Assembly (NCBI RefSeq): GCF_007971385.1
Contig: NZ_CP042434.1
Coordinates: forward strand, 3,596,001 to 3,660,000
Direction of reading: 5' to 3'
Length of the DNA: 64,000 nucleotides
Source of the DNA: Arachidicoccus ginsenosidivorans
GTDB taxonomy: Bacteria; Bacteroidota; Bacteroidia; Chitinophagales; Chitinophagaceae
The notes beneath the pieces are model-generated. The model did not search any database. It was not told the DNA's origin and was given only the letters and a program-made list of their open reading frames with translations. The position numbers and the translations under genes are program-made. How positions within the stretch are numbered: position 1 is the stretch's first letter; each line of letters opens with the position of its first letter. This document shows positions 9,063 through 20,895 of the stretch, in pieces.

Positions 9063-11941
9063 TTAACCCCTGCCTTGGGACAAACGCTTATACTCCTTTG
9101 GCGTACTGCCTGTTTTGGATTTAAAAACAGTGGAAAAATAGGCTGCCGATGTAAACCCGGTTTTAAATGCAATGTCGCCAATTGGTAAGTCCTCGTTTTC
9201 TAGGTAATATTTTGCTTTTTGTATGCGGGCATTGACAATATATTCATTGACATTTACATTAAGCAAGCTTTTTACTTTTCTATATAACTGAACCTTTGAT
9301 ATGTTCATTTGCTGACAAATACTTTCTACTGAAAAAGCCTCATCATGCAAGGAATGCTCTACAATTGAAATAAACTCCGAGGTAAATCGTCTGTCTGACT
9401 TCTTCTTGGGGGCTTTATTGGTCAGAGGAGTGCCAATATTTTTCGGAGGGTTTTCAATTTCTTGGGGTACGTAGCTATAATTGCCAATTGATGTATAATG
9501 CTCTTTTACCCTTTTATAGTTATACATCATGGTTTCAATCGTTTGTTTTAAAACTGTCATACTGAATGGTTTGGCAATATAGGCATTTGCATATGATTTT
9601 AATCCGTCCAGATGTTGTACCTCAGATGCTTTACCAGTTAATAGTATAATTGGGATATGGGTGGTGCGAATATCTTTTTTTAATTGACGGCATATTAAAA
9701 GACCGTCCATTCCCGGGAGCATTATATCACAGAGTATCAAATCAGGAATAATATCAAAAGCTTTATTAAAACCGTCACGACCGTTTCCTTCTACAACCAC
9801 CTCAAAATCAGATTGCAACTGACTTTGCAGTAATTTCTGTAAATCTTTGTTATCCTCAATAATCAGCATGGTGGCTTTATCGGTAAGATTCTTATTGATA
9901 TCCACCAATATATTAGCCTCATTTTTTGCATCTGGCATTAACTCGGTGGTGTAAATATTCTCCAGGTTTTTTAATTCGTCACGTAAAATTATATGATCAG
10001 CCCTTTCTTCATTGGTATATGCATTTTTATTGAGTGGAAAGGTTAATGAAAAGTCTGAACCCACATTTTTTTGACTATTAAGTAAAATTCGACCATGATG
10101 TATTTCCACAAGCTCCTTAGTTAAATTAAGGCCGACACCAGAACTATTCACCACTTCGTTGTTTGCCCTGAAAAATAAGTCAAAGATCTTTTCTTGCTCC
10201 TGCTTGGTCATCCCAATACCCGTATCCTTGACTGAGAATTTCAATTCTTGTTGCATCGAATCCACCGTTAATTCTAATAAGATACTACCTCCGTCAAGCG
10301 TAAATTTAAAGGCATTAGAAAGCAGATTAAATAAAATCTTTTCCAGAATGTCAGCATCGAACCACATTAGATAAGATCGGTGTTGTGTTATAAATCTGCA
10401 GTCAATATTCCTTTTTTGGGCAATGGCAGAAAATGACAAAATAATTTCGTTACAAAACGCAACGACATCTTGTTCACTAACGTGCAATCTAATCTTACCA
10501 AATTCTACCTGACGCAGATCCATTAGTTGATTTACTAATCTTAATAGTCGAAATGCATTTTTTTTGATAAAATTTAGGCCTGTTTTAATCTCTGGAGGCA
10601 GTTTGCCATTTGTAAGTAGATCTTCTGTTGGTGATAAAATCAAGGTCAAAGGTGTTCGGAACTCATGAGAAATTTTGGTGAAAAAATTCAATTTAGCCTC
10701 ACTAGCCTCCTCCGCTTTTTTTGACATGACGACCAGCTGCTCACTTTGCCTTGATATGTCCTTATTTTTTAATACCAATTCCTGGTTTATCCGCCTATTT
10801 AATTTTCTGGAATAAAATAACAGTAGAGAGACGATTAAAAAGAGTAATAAAAGTGATACAAGCAGATATATAAACGTCTGTTGGCTATGATAAATTTTCT
10901 TTTGAGCTGTCAACATTTCAGCTTGGCGTTCAATATCTTGCTGCTGTGCTGCAATTTTGCTGGTCTGCATAAGCATAGTTAAGACATTGGTTGAATCCAC
11001 TACCATAGTTTGTAAAGTCGTCTGTTTAGGTAGCATTTTATGCTTTTCCAATAGAGCCGCATTTCTGATAGCTTCCTTCCACCTGTTGGATACAGAATAG
11101 AAGCGACTAATTTTCCAGTTTGGATGGATTTTAAACCAATGGCTGGTGCCGGCAAGGCGTCCACACCTACAATGGGTAGCTTTTTCTTTTTCAATTCAAG
11201 AAGTGCCTGGTAAGCGCCAAGTCCCATCACGTCATTATGCGCAAAGACCGCATCTACACTGTCCAAAATACCAGGGTTTTGCATTAATATACGATTAGCG
11301 TTCGACTCCAGCCATTCTCCATTGATGGTTTTGGATATTTTAATGTGGGGAAAATGCTTAATGGAGTTAGCAAAACCTAAGCTACGTTCTATGGCGGGAG
11401 ATGAGGTCGGTTTGCCGGTAATTTCCAAAATTCTGCCCTTGCCTTTTAAAATTCTGGCTAAATAGTCACCTGCCATCTCACCTATCTGTAAATTATCCGC
11501 CCCGACGTGGTTAGTAAATTTTTCAGATGCAATCTTCCTGTCTATTACAATGACAGGTATCCCAGAATCGTATACCTTTTCGACAATTGGTGTTAGAGGA
11601 GCAGCCTCACTGGCAGAAATGATCAGTACATCAATATGATGTGTCAATAATTCTTTTACCTGACTTATCTGTTTTTCGCTATTGTCATTTGTTTCCCTGT
11701 AAAGGATTTTCATTTCTGGGTGAAAGGAGAGTTCGCGTTTCATATCCTCCCACATTGATTTGCGCCATTCATCAGCTTCTCCACTTTGAGAAAAGCCAAT
11801 AATGAATTTCTTTTGTTCTGTTCTACTATTACAGCCGCCACAAAGCCTACCCGTTACTACCCATAATAAAATAATAACCGTTAAGATATACTTAGGAAAT
11901 AGTGACCTTTTTGGATGCATTTTGGCGCTGATGATTCGCAA
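9063..11941 (-). CDS. Hybrid two-component system with periplasmic sugar-binding sensor (fructan regulator), one frameshift
   Basis: When one base missing near 11077-11080 is restored, this is a single protein of about 959 residues. Order: N-terminal membrane segment (about residues 14-30), a RbsB/LacI-like periplasmic binding domain (IIGFSQSGEADEWRKSM, NHVGADNLQIGEMAGDY, DAVFAHNDVMGLGAYQ), a membrane segment (LLVSLLLLFLIVSLLLF), a HisKA box SHEFRTPLTL with the phospho-histidine near residue 425, a HATPase domain (NLLSNAFKF, GVGLNLTKEL), a receiver (IIEDNKDL, CDIMLPGMDG) and an AraC-type HTH at the end. This architecture matches the fructose-sensing regulator BT1754 of the Bacteroides thetaiotaomicron fructan locus, in place of the beta-propeller sensors common in other such proteins. 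It is divergent from the fructan genes and very likely activates them on binding fructose. Confidence 0.88.
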
Positions 11942-12229
11942 TTTTTAAATTATATTAAGAAAATTGACCTTATTAGGGACAATTAATTACTCAAAATTAA
12001 CGTGAATTTTAATAAATCGAGCCAAATAATGATTCAAAATTGAAAAAAAAGGTGATAGAATTGAAAAACTCGCTCGACTCCATTTTTCGTGTTTAAGATT
12101 TAAATTATTGGAATACATAAAGTTATATTACAAGTTTTGTAAATGGTTCAAATTTGAAAGCAATTGTTAAGAAACTGAATGGCTGTGGGAGCCTGCTGAG
12201 GTTAATATTGCAAAAGATAAAAATTCAAT
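11942..12229. promoter_or_regulatory. Divergent regulatory region of the fructan locus with two similar palindromes
   Basis: The 288-base AT-rich gap between the hybrid regulator and the sugar porter must hold both promoters. Two near-identical palindromic elements occur, TTCAAAATTGAA at 12033-12044 and TTCAAATTTGAA at 12147-12158, with centres 114 bases apart. They could be operator sites for the regulator's AraC-type domain, but AT-rich palindromes arise easily by chance. No clear TAnnTTTG box was assigned. Confidence 0.35.
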
Positions 12230-13560
12230 ATGAACAAAAAAGTATTAATCTGGAGTATCGTGGTGGCATTGGGAGGTCTTCTATTTGGTATGGATGTAGC
12301 CGTAATTTCTGGTGCTGAACAACAAATTCAGCAATTATGGAAGCTAACCGATGCAGTGCATGGACAAGTGCTGGCCTCCGCATTATATGGAACTATTATA
12401 GGTGCGCTTTTTGGCGGTCTGCCAGCAGAGAAATTTGGACGTAGAAAAGTTTTATACTGGATTGGCGCTACATTTTTAATTTCTTCTATTGGATCGGCCA
12501 TGGCACCTAGTGTTGTTCCTTTTATCATTTTTAGATTTTTGGGTGGTTTAGGTGTTGGCGCTTCGTCCGTTGTGGCTCCAATGTTTATTTCAGAAATTGC
12601 TCCTGCCAAAAACAGAGGCAAGTTAGTCGCTACTTTTCAATTTAATATTGTTTTCGGCATCTTACTGGCCTATTTATCCAATTATCTTTTAGCCACCATG
12701 GGGGAGAATTCCTGGCGCTGGATGTTGGGGTGTTAGCGATCCCGGCTTCATTATTTGTTATTTTTCTGTACTTTATTCCGGAAAGCCCCCGTTGGTTAAT
12801 GGTGCATAAGAAAGACTATCAAACGGCAAGGGACATATTGAGTATTTCTGATCCAGAGGGAGTGGATGAAGCGATTGAGGCGATAAAAGAAGATATCAGT
12901 CTTGAAAGGGAAAAGGCGAGTCTAAAGGTATTTTTGTCTAAGAAATACCTAAGCCCCATTATTATGGCTATTCTTATTGCCATGTTCAATCAACTCTCAG
13001 GCATCAATGCCATCATTTATTTTGCGCCTAGGGTTTTTGAGATGGCAGGCCTGGGCCAGAGTTCGGCTTTTTTACAAAGTGCAGGCGTAGGGGTGATCAA
13101 TTTAATTGCGACTATGGCAGGTCTGTATCTAATTGACCATTTAGGCAGAAAGCGTTTAATGCTCATTGGGTCAATTGGTTATATAATATCTTTAGGAGCG
13201 ATTGCTGCAGCCTTTCATTATAATTATTTGGGCGGGATGGTGGTGCCTTGCCTGGTTTTTCTTTTTATTGCTTCACACGCTATTGGACAGGGATCCGTTA
13301 TCTGGGTCTTTATTTCTGAAATATTCCCCAATGAGGTGCGCTCTTATGGTCAGTCGATAGGCAGTGCCACTCATTGGATAATGGCGGCAGTGATCACGGG
13401 AGTGTTTCCAATTTTTGCCAATGCGCCCTCGGTCGGGCCGGCAAAGATATTCCTGTTTTTTATGGCTATGATGGTAGTGCAACTTTGCTGGGTGCTATTT
13501 AGAATGCCAGAAACTAAAGGACAATCTTTAGAAAAGATTCAAAAAACGGTTATTCATTGA
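12230..13560 (+). CDS. MFS sugar porter (fructose permease likely), one frameshift
   Basis: A major facilitator protein of the sugar porter family, about 443 residues and 12 membrane segments when corrected. Family signatures are present: GRRKVLYW after helix 2, PESPRWLM after helix 6, LGRKRLML in the second half and PETKGQSLE at the C-terminus. A G-run at 12727-12730 lacks one G; restoring it joins SWRWMLG to VLAIPASLFV. The next gene is fructokinase, whose start nearly touches this stop, so the pair probably imports and phosphorylates free fructose. The same pair lies in the B. thetaiotaomicron fructan locus (BT1758/BT1757). Specificity for fructose is inferred from context. Confidence 0.87.
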
Positions 13561-13589
13561 TTTATAACCTTCATTCAAATTATAATATA

Positions 13590-14489
13590 ATGGGAAAAGA
13601 TTATTTTAATATTGTCTGCTTTGGTGAAATCTTATGGGATATTTTACCAAATGGTGCTAAACCAGGTGGAGCGCCAGTAAATGTTGCTTTTCATCTAAAT
13701 CAACTAGGTCAAAAACCTGCAGTTATTTCACGGATAGGTAATGATCAGCGGGGCGCGACTCTCAAAGAATTAATGGATCGTAAGCAAATTGCAACTACTT
13801 TTCTGCAGCAGGATCCTATTTATGAGACAGGGGTGGTATATGCGAAACCAGATGAAAATAATAACATGAGTTATGAAATTAAGCAACCGGTAGCCTGGGA
13901 TTATATAGAATCAAATGAAAGTCAGGCAATAATAACGAAAGGTTCAGATTATTTTATTTTCGGTAGTCTAGCAGCCCGTAGTCCTTGCTCCCACAAAACC
14001 CTATTTGAGTTGCTAGAGCAGGCAAATAATAAGGTATTGGATATTAATCTAAGAGCGCCACATTACAACAAGTCGCTCATATTAGACTTGATAAATAGAT
14101 CAGATATAGTAAAACTAAATGAGGATGAATTGGAGTTGGTAACGGGTTGGTTTTCAAAATATACAGATCTCAATGACCGAATAAATCAATTGCAGGATCA
14201 TTTTAAAATTGCTACGCTTATTGTTACACTTGGTGCCAAGGGGGCCATATTAAGACAAAATGGAAAAACATATGTACATCCTGGTTACAAAGTGATTGTA
14301 GAGGATACGGTTGGAAGTGGAGATGCCTTTCTGGCAGCATTTCTTACAAAATCAATTGAAGGCGACAGCCCTGCTGGCGCTCTAAATTTTGCAGCAGCTG
14401 TAGGAGCTACTGTTGCCGCCAATGCAGGAGCTTGGGTAACTTTTACAAGGGAAGCGGTTGAAAATATTTTATTGAAAACAGTATCCTAA
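13590..14489 (+). CDS. Fructokinase, PfkB/ribokinase family
   Basis: A 299-residue cytoplasmic carbohydrate kinase. The N-terminal PfkB signature GGAPVNVAFHLNQLG and the C-terminal signature DTVGSGDAFLAAF, with catalytic base D245, are both present, and the length is normal for ribokinase-type fructokinases. The start at ATG 13590 (MGKDYFNIVCFGE) is preferred because the frame upstream has no family similarity and overlaps the end of the porter. The enzyme would make fructose 6-phosphate (or a related phosphate) from imported fructose. Its place between porter and SusC within the fructan locus supports fructose over other PfkB substrates. The frame is intact. Confidence 0.9.
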   Translation: MGKDYFNIVCFGEILWDILPNGAKPGGAPVNVAFHLNQLGQKPAVISRIGNDQRGATLKELMDRKQIATTFLQQDPIYETGVVYAKPDENNNMSYEIKQPVAWDYIESNESQAIITKGSDYFIFGSLAARSPCSHKTLFELLEQANNKVLDINLRAPHYNKSLILDLINRSDIVKLNEDELELVTGWFSKYTDLNDRINQLQDHFKIATLIVTLGAKGAILRQNGKTYVHPGYKVIVEDTVGSGDAFLAAFLTKSIEGDSPAGALNFAAAVGATVAANAGAWVTFTREAVENILLKTVS

Positions 14490-14577
14490 CCTAGAGAGTC
14501 TCTTGATGTCGGTTCATGCATCGATTCAAATAAACCAAAATCTAAATATTAGAATTTACACAACAATACCATTGCAA

Positions 14578-17500
14578 ATGAAACATATTCTAACACTAAT
14601 GGCTGTTCTCGGATACTTTGTATCTTTTGCACAGCACAGGATAAGCGGAACAGTAGTTACCAAGGACACACATTTGCCCATACAAGGCGTGAGTGTCAAA
14701 TCTCCCACACAGATGGTGATCACTGACAGTTCCGGAAGTTTTACCATCACAGCTAAAGTGGATGACTTCCTGACTTTTTATTATGTTGGCGCCAAATCAG
14801 CCACTGTCAAGGTTCCAAAGGAAGGGGCTATTTATGTAGAGCTGGAGCAGAATGTGAATGATCTTAATCAGGTCATTGTCACCGGTTATACTAAAGAAAG
14901 AAAAAAGGATCTTATTGGCGCTGTTTCAGTGGTTAATGTAGAAGATATGACCAAACAGTCTACGGCTAACCCTATAAAAGGATTGCAGGGTCAGGTGCCA
15001 GGTGTGTTTATTACCAGCAATGGCAGTCCCAGTGGAAGCGGTACAAATATCTTAATTCGAGGTATTGGTACGCTCAATAGTACACAACCTTTGTATGTCA
15101 TTGATGGCGTCCCTACAGAAGCGGGTATGCATGAATTAAATCCCAATGATATTGCGAGCATGCAGGTATTAAAAGATGCCTCAGCTGCGAGTATTTATGG
15201 ATCGCGTGCCGCCAACGGTGTTATCATTATTACCACCAAAAAAGGGCGGTCCAATAAGCTTTCTGTTGATGTAAAGGCTTATAATTCAGCATCCTATTAT
15301 GCGAATAAAATACCAATGTTAAATACCGGAGGCTACGGCCAGCTACTTTGGCAGGCTGATATAAATAGTGGTATTGACCCTAATACAAATAGTGTTGATT
15401 ACAAATATGACTGGGGTTTAAACCAGGATGGGATACCTGTTTTGAACAAAATAATGGTGCCGCAATTTTTGGATGCAGCACAAACTGAGAAGGCTTCTAA
15501 TACAAATTGGTTTGACCAGATTACGCATACTGGTTTAGTACAAAACTATGATATTACCTTATCCAACGGGAATAATAAAGGGGATTACTTATTTTCTGCC
15601 GGTTATTTTAATAACGACGGAATCATAAAGACGACCCATTTCAAAAGATATTCGTTGCGATTGAATACAGATTATAAACTGTTTGATAACAGGTTAACCA
15701 TCGGAGAGAATTTCACTTTCAATGCAACCAATGAAAATATATTGGCGGATGCTAATATTTTAAATACAGCCTTACAGGCATTGCCCATTATTCCTGTGCA
15801 TACCGTTACAGGAGGCTGGGGCGGACCAATCGGTGGGATGAATGACCGACAGAACCCTGTCAGAATGCTGGAAGATAACAAGGATAATCATTATAACTAT
15901 ATGCGTATTTTCGGTAATGTGTTTGCCGATGTGAAAATAGTCAAAGGTTTGACATTTCATAGTAGCTATGGTGTTGACTATGGGAATTACAATTCCTTTG
16001 CATTTACCAAAAATATCAGTCCGGCTACTTGAAAAATGATGATAATTGGTTGACCTTAAATCAAAGTCAGTCTTCAAAACAGACCCTGACAAATACTTTA
16101 AATTATGTCCAGAATTTTGGTAAACATCATCTGGATGTACTGGCGGGCACCGAATATTATCATGAATACAGCAAGAACTTCGGGACCACCCGCCATGGGT
16201 TTGACTCGGAAGACCCTGATTATACTTATATTGATGCGGGGACCGGTGTCGTTACCAGCACGGGAAACGGTAGCGAATATGCCTTGTTTTCTCTTTTGGG
16301 AAGGTGAATTATGCTTATAATGATCGTTATCTTGCTTCCTTTACGCTGCGTAGAGATGGCTCATCGCGTTTTGGTGCTAATAACCAGTACGGCCTGTTTC
16401 CTGCATTTTCTGCTGGATGGCGCTTAAGTCAGGAGGAATTCTTTCGCAATAGTTCTGCACTAGCATTTATAAGCGATCTAAAATTAAGATATGGTTGGGG
16501 GCAGACGGGTAATCAGGAAATAGATAATAATGCTCAATACAATCTATATCTGACCAGTTATTCTGGGACAAATATTGATCCGACATGGGGCCCCTCCTTG
16601 GGTACCGCCTATGATATTTCTGGTATGGGCAGTGGTAGTCTGCCTTCAGGATATATTCAGACACAGACCGGTAATAGTGATATTAAATGGGAAACCAGCA
16701 CCATGTCTAACTGGGGGGCTGACTTTGGCTTCTTTGATAATAAAATCGTTGCAAGCGTCGATTATTTTATAAAAAACACCAAAGATATTCTTATCAGACC
16801 ACCCTATATTGCCGTTAAAGGTGAAGGAGGGGACAATGGGTGAATGGCGCCTCGGTTCAGAATACGGGTATAGAAGCAGTGGTTACCTATAATGCCAAAG
16901 TGAACAAAGATTTGAATTTTTCAATTTCCGGCAATATCTCAAATTACCGCAATAAAGTCACTTATCTGCCAGCATCAGTTGTTTACAGCTATGGAGGGAA
17001 TGGCTCTACAGAAAATATTTTGGGCAGACCACTTGGTAGCTATTACGCTTATGTAGCAGATGGTCTCTTTCGAACACAAAAAGAAGTGGATGAAAGTTCT
17101 GTTCAACCAGGAAAAGGGTTGGGGAGGATTCGATACAAAGATTTAAATAATGATGGTGTCATTGATATCAATGACCAAACCTGGGTAGGATCTCCTCAAC
17201 CAGACTTTGTTTATGGTCTGAACTTATCAATTACGTATCGTAATTTTGACTTTTCCGCATTTTTACAAGGTGTTTGTGGAAATACCATTACCAATACGCA
17301 AAATATAGCACTGATTTTTGGAGCGTTTCGGAGACTGGATCCAACAAAGGTGCGCGTTTACTGAATGCCTGGTCTCCTGCTAATCCCAACAGCACGATTC
17401 CTGCAATAACCGCTATTGATAATAACAATGAAAGTCGCTTCTCTACCTATTTTCTGGAAAAAGGAAGCTATACTAAATTGCGTAATCTTCAGATTGGTTA

Positions 17501-17681
17501 TACGCTACCGGCAGACTTGTTGAAGAGGATGAAAATAAGTCATGTTCGGGTTTATATCGGAGGAGATAACCTCTGGGTACTAACCAAGAGTAAAACCTTT
17601 ACAGGGGTCGATCCAGAAACCCCTGATTTTGGCTATCCTAACCCCAGAATCTATACGGCGGGTGTAAACATATCCTTATAA
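14578..17681 (+). CDS. SusC/RagA TonB-dependent transporter for fructan oligosaccharides, four frameshifts
   Basis: About 1035 residues when corrected. It starts at ATG 14578 with a signal peptide (MKHILTLMAVLGYFVSFAQ), followed by a carboxypeptidase-regulatory-like domain (ISGTVVTKDTHLPIQGVSV), a TonB-box-like QVIVTGYT region and a plug with the SusC motif LQGQVPGVFI ... IRGIGTLNSTQPLYVIDG. The barrel ends with the DPETPDFGYPNPRIYTAGVNI-type C-terminus. Four places lack one base: near 16026, near 16298-16304, at 16835-16836 and near 17312. Each correction restores conserved sequence (AYLKND, LLGKVNYAYND, WVNGASVQN and LDFWSVSETG). It is followed by its SusD partner and probably imports levan- or inulin-type oligosaccharides. 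It carries more breaks than any other gene in the window. Confidence 0.88.
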
Positions 17682-17723
17682 AATTCGCTTAAAACAATTG
17701 TCTAATTGCAAAAATTATTTATC

Positions 17724-19462
17724 ATGACAAATTTAAAAATAATCACCAAATTGGGGGTTCAATACAGGCTAATATTGCCGGGGATGCTGCTGACCATGTG
17801 TCTGCTAATTATCGTAATAACAGGCTGTAATAAGCAATTAAATATACAACCGAAAGGAGTTGTCAGTGGGGAACAAATCAATACTCCGGACGGTGCTGAA
17901 AAACTGGTTACTGCTGCCTATGCACAACTTGGTAATGACCATTATGATCAGGCATTCAGCTTATGGGCATATGGTGATGTTAGAGCCGATGATGCATATA
18001 AAGGTGGGCGAGACGCTGCTGATATTCAGGATTTTCATTTCATTGAAACATGGTACAATACACTGACCAATTTTGGTGAAATTGATGCGTTATGGTACAA
18101 TCTATATATTGGTGTCTCACGTACCAATGCCGCTTTAAATGCACTGGAATCGCTTGATGAGAATAGCTTTCCGCTCAAAACGCAGCGTATAGCAGAAATG
18201 CGTTTTCTAAGAGGGTATTGGTATTTTCAATTGAAGATCTTATTTAAATATGTGCCTTATATAGACGAAAATGCACCACGGGCACTTTATGACACTATCG
18301 GCAACCGTACTTACAGCAATGATGAATTGTGGCAAAAAATAGCGGACGATTTTACTTATGCGGCAGAAAATTTGTCGGATAAAAAATCCGATATAGGCAG
18401 ACCGGATAAGGCGGCTGCCTATGCCTATCTGGCTAAAACAAAACTTTATCAAGCTTACAAACAAGACGAAAAAAATAATGTAACATCCATTGATCAGCAG
18501 GATCTGAATGCTGTGGTTGCTGCTACGGCCAAGGTGATGTCTTATACCCAATACGGACTGGAAAGTGATTATGCCAATAATTTCCGCTTGGGAGTTCCGG
18601 ATAAGGAATCCATTTGGGCGGTACAATTTTCTACGGATGATGGAACTATGTTTGGCCGGCTGAATTTTAGCGATGTACTAAGTACACCACAAGGTATAGG
18701 CTGTTGCGATTTTAAAAAGCCCAGTCAGAATCTGGTAAATGCATTTAAAACGGATGCAGATGGGTTACCCCTTTTTGACACTTATAATGATCAAATTGTT
18801 AATACGGCTAAAGATAATATTGATCCCCGTCTGGATCATACCGTAGCTATTCCTGGAAGAACCTGGAAATATGATCCTGCCACTATTTATGAAGAGAACT
18901 GGAACCGCTCCCCGGATATTTATGGTTATTATGCCTCATTGAAGGAAAATGTTCAAAAGGACGATTATGTGCAGGTAGGCCCCTTCTATGGTAATGCAAA
19001 GCACCGCGTCATTATCAGGTATGCAGATGTACTGCTATTCAGGGCAGAGGCATTAATTGAACTTGGTAGACAAGATGAGGCGCTGCCGCTTATCAATGAT
19101 ATTCGTGAAAGGGCGGCTGGCAGTACAGAATTACTGGTAAATGCAGCTGGTAATCCAGAGGGGAATTATCTTGTAAAACCTTACGTAAAAGGAGTAAATA
19201 TTGATTGGACACAAAGCAATGCCAGGAAGGCGTTACGCTTTGAACGACGTCTTGAAATGGCTGAGGAAGGCAGCAGATTTTTGATCTTGTTCGTTGGGGC
19301 ATCGCAGATCAGGTACTTAATGAATATGCTGCTGTGGAAAAGACAAGACATTCTGTTTTAAGTGATGCGCACTTTACAAAAAACAAGAATGAATATTTAC
19401 CTATTCCGCTCAATCAGATACAGTTCAGCAAGAATCTCTACAAACAAAATTATGGTTATTAA
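17724..19462 (+). CDS. SusD-family fructan-binding lipoprotein, one frameshift
   Basis: About 579 residues after restoring one T in the run at 19278-19282, which recovers the conserved SRFFDLVRWG motif and continues to TAA 19462 (ending LPIPLNQIQFSKN...YGY). A lipobox (VITGCNK) follows a hydrophobic segment when translation starts at ATG 17724. The SusD helical repeats show as RFLRGYWYFQL and YLAKTKLYQAY. It lies 42 bases after susC, as usual for the pair, and would cap the transporter at the cell surface. Ligand is inferred from the GH32 genes downstream. The final 100 bases after the break are easily missed by frame-based annotation. Confidence 0.88.
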
Positions 19463-19477
19463 AACAAAATTATCAAA

Positions 19478-20866
19478 ATGAAAAAGTCTGCTATTTTATC
19501 CATATTGATGCTTCTTTTTGCATTACTTTCTGCCTGCAAAAAAGAAACCACCCAAGGCCCTGATCTAAATTTGAATGCCAGTCTTTCCATTCAAAACTTC
19601 ATTGTCGGATCGGTTCAAGGTGTGATTAATGATACGCTAAATACAGTTAATTTAATATACCCGTTTGGACAAGACAGAAGTGCATTAAAACCAATCATTG
19701 AGTTGCCGGAGGGCGCGGTGGTTAGTCCTGCTTCCGGAGCCACCGTAAATCTTACAAAACCAGTTACCTATCAGGTGACTAATGGTAATATATTTAAAAA
19801 ATATACGGTTACAGCCACCGAGCAACAAGCAATTATTTCGTTTAAAGTTGCAGGCGATTTTGCGCTTATTGATAATAATACCCGGACTATTACCGGGATG
19901 GTGCCTTCTGGAACAGATCTTACACATTTGGAACCTGTGATTAAAATGGCTGAGGGAGCCAAGATAAATCCGGCGGGGAAGGTTTTTGATTTTTCAAACC
20001 CGGTCATTTTTCAAATAACCCAAAATGGTACAACCATTGATTATAGTGTCAGTATTACTACCCCAGAAAATGTAGCTTTTCTGAGCACTGCTATTAGTCC
20101 TTCTGCACTTACAGATCCAGACGAAAAGGCGGCCTGGACTTGGCTCAAGTCCACAAACCCGGAGGCTAGTTTTCTTTCTTTTAATGATATTAAAGCCGGG
20201 AATGTTAATTTAGGAGCTTTTACGGTGATCTGGTGGCACAATGACCAGACCCAGGGGCTCCCATCTATGGCTACTGATCCAGCTGTGCTTTCTGCTCTTA
20301 AAGCATACTATAAAAATGGAGGATCTTTCTTATTGACAACATTCGGAGCATTTTATGTTGAGGCGCTGGGTATAGTCCCATCTGGCAAAGGTCCTAATAA
20401 TGGTTTTGGGGATCCAAGGGGGAATCAATGGATTGAACCTTCCTATGAATGGGGGATTTCTTTCAAGGGACATGAATCGCACCCTGCTTTCGATGGACTG
20501 ACACTTACTGCTGATAAGGCCTATGCAACTGCCTATTTGCTCAGCGCCGGCACCTATCGCCTCAATCATACGGCGCAGTGGTATATTCCTGATTGGGGTG
20601 GTTATGGAACGACTGCTGCTTGGCGGGCGCAGACTGGTGGTGTGGACCTTGGCGGGACAGAAGGGGATGAAAACCGCACGACGGCCGTTACCATGGCAGA
20701 ATTTACAAGGACTGACGCGCATGGTGCTGCCATCGTGATCTGTGGAGGGTCTTATGATTGGTATTCAGAAGCTAATCCCGGCAATGCTTCCGACCAACCC
20801 GCTAATACGGATTTGACCAATATTCAACGCCTGACAAGCAATGTGCTCAAATATTTAAGTAAATAA
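19478..20866 (+). CDS. DUF4960-like surface lipoprotein, probable fructan-binding protein
   Basis: 462 residues with a signal peptide and lipobox (LLSACKK). The first half contains two repeated immunoglobulin-like modules of the DUF5018-like type: each starts with an ISF/IQNF strand, has a P..P.I.(L/M).EGA element and ends in YTV/YSV. The second half (TAISPSALTDPDEKAAWTWL ... NGGSFLLTTFGAFYVEALG ... GAAIVICGGSYDWY) resembles DUF4960 proteins. In the B. thetaiotaomicron levan locus, BT1761, a levan-binding surface lipoprotein, sits in the same place after SusCD. By that analogy this protein holds fructan at the surface for the neighbouring GH32 enzyme. No catalytic motif was seen. The frame is intact and the gene begins 16 bases after susD. 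Confidence 0.75.
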   Translation: MKKSAILSILMLLFALLSACKKETTQGPDLNLNASLSIQNFIVGSVQGVINDTLNTVNLIYPFGQDRSALKPIIELPEGAVVSPASGATVNLTKPVTYQVTNGNIFKKYTVTATEQQAIISFKVAGDFALIDNNTRTITGMVPSGTDLTHLEPVIKMAEGAKINPAGKVFDFSNPVIFQITQNGTTIDYSVSITTPENVAFLSTAISPSALTDPDEKAAWTWLKSTNPEASFLSFNDIKAGNVNLGAFTVIWWHNDQTQGLPSMATDPAVLSALKAYYKNGGSFLLTTFGAFYVEALGIVPSGKGPNNGFGDPRGNQWIEPSYEWGISFKGHESHPAFDGLTLTADKAYATAYLLSAGTYRLNHTAQWYIPDWGGYGTTAAWRAQTGGVDLGGTEGDENRTTAVTMAEFTRTDAHGAAIVICGGSYDWYSEANPGNASDQPANTDLTNIQRLTSNVLKYLSK

Positions 20867-20895
20867 TCAATTTTTAACGTTTATAAACTACGATT

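Noticed and set aside
14578..17681. Programmed ribosomal frameshifting in SusC
   Set aside because: The breaks need different positions, several per gene, and lack a common slippery site with a downstream structure; missing bases explain them more simply.
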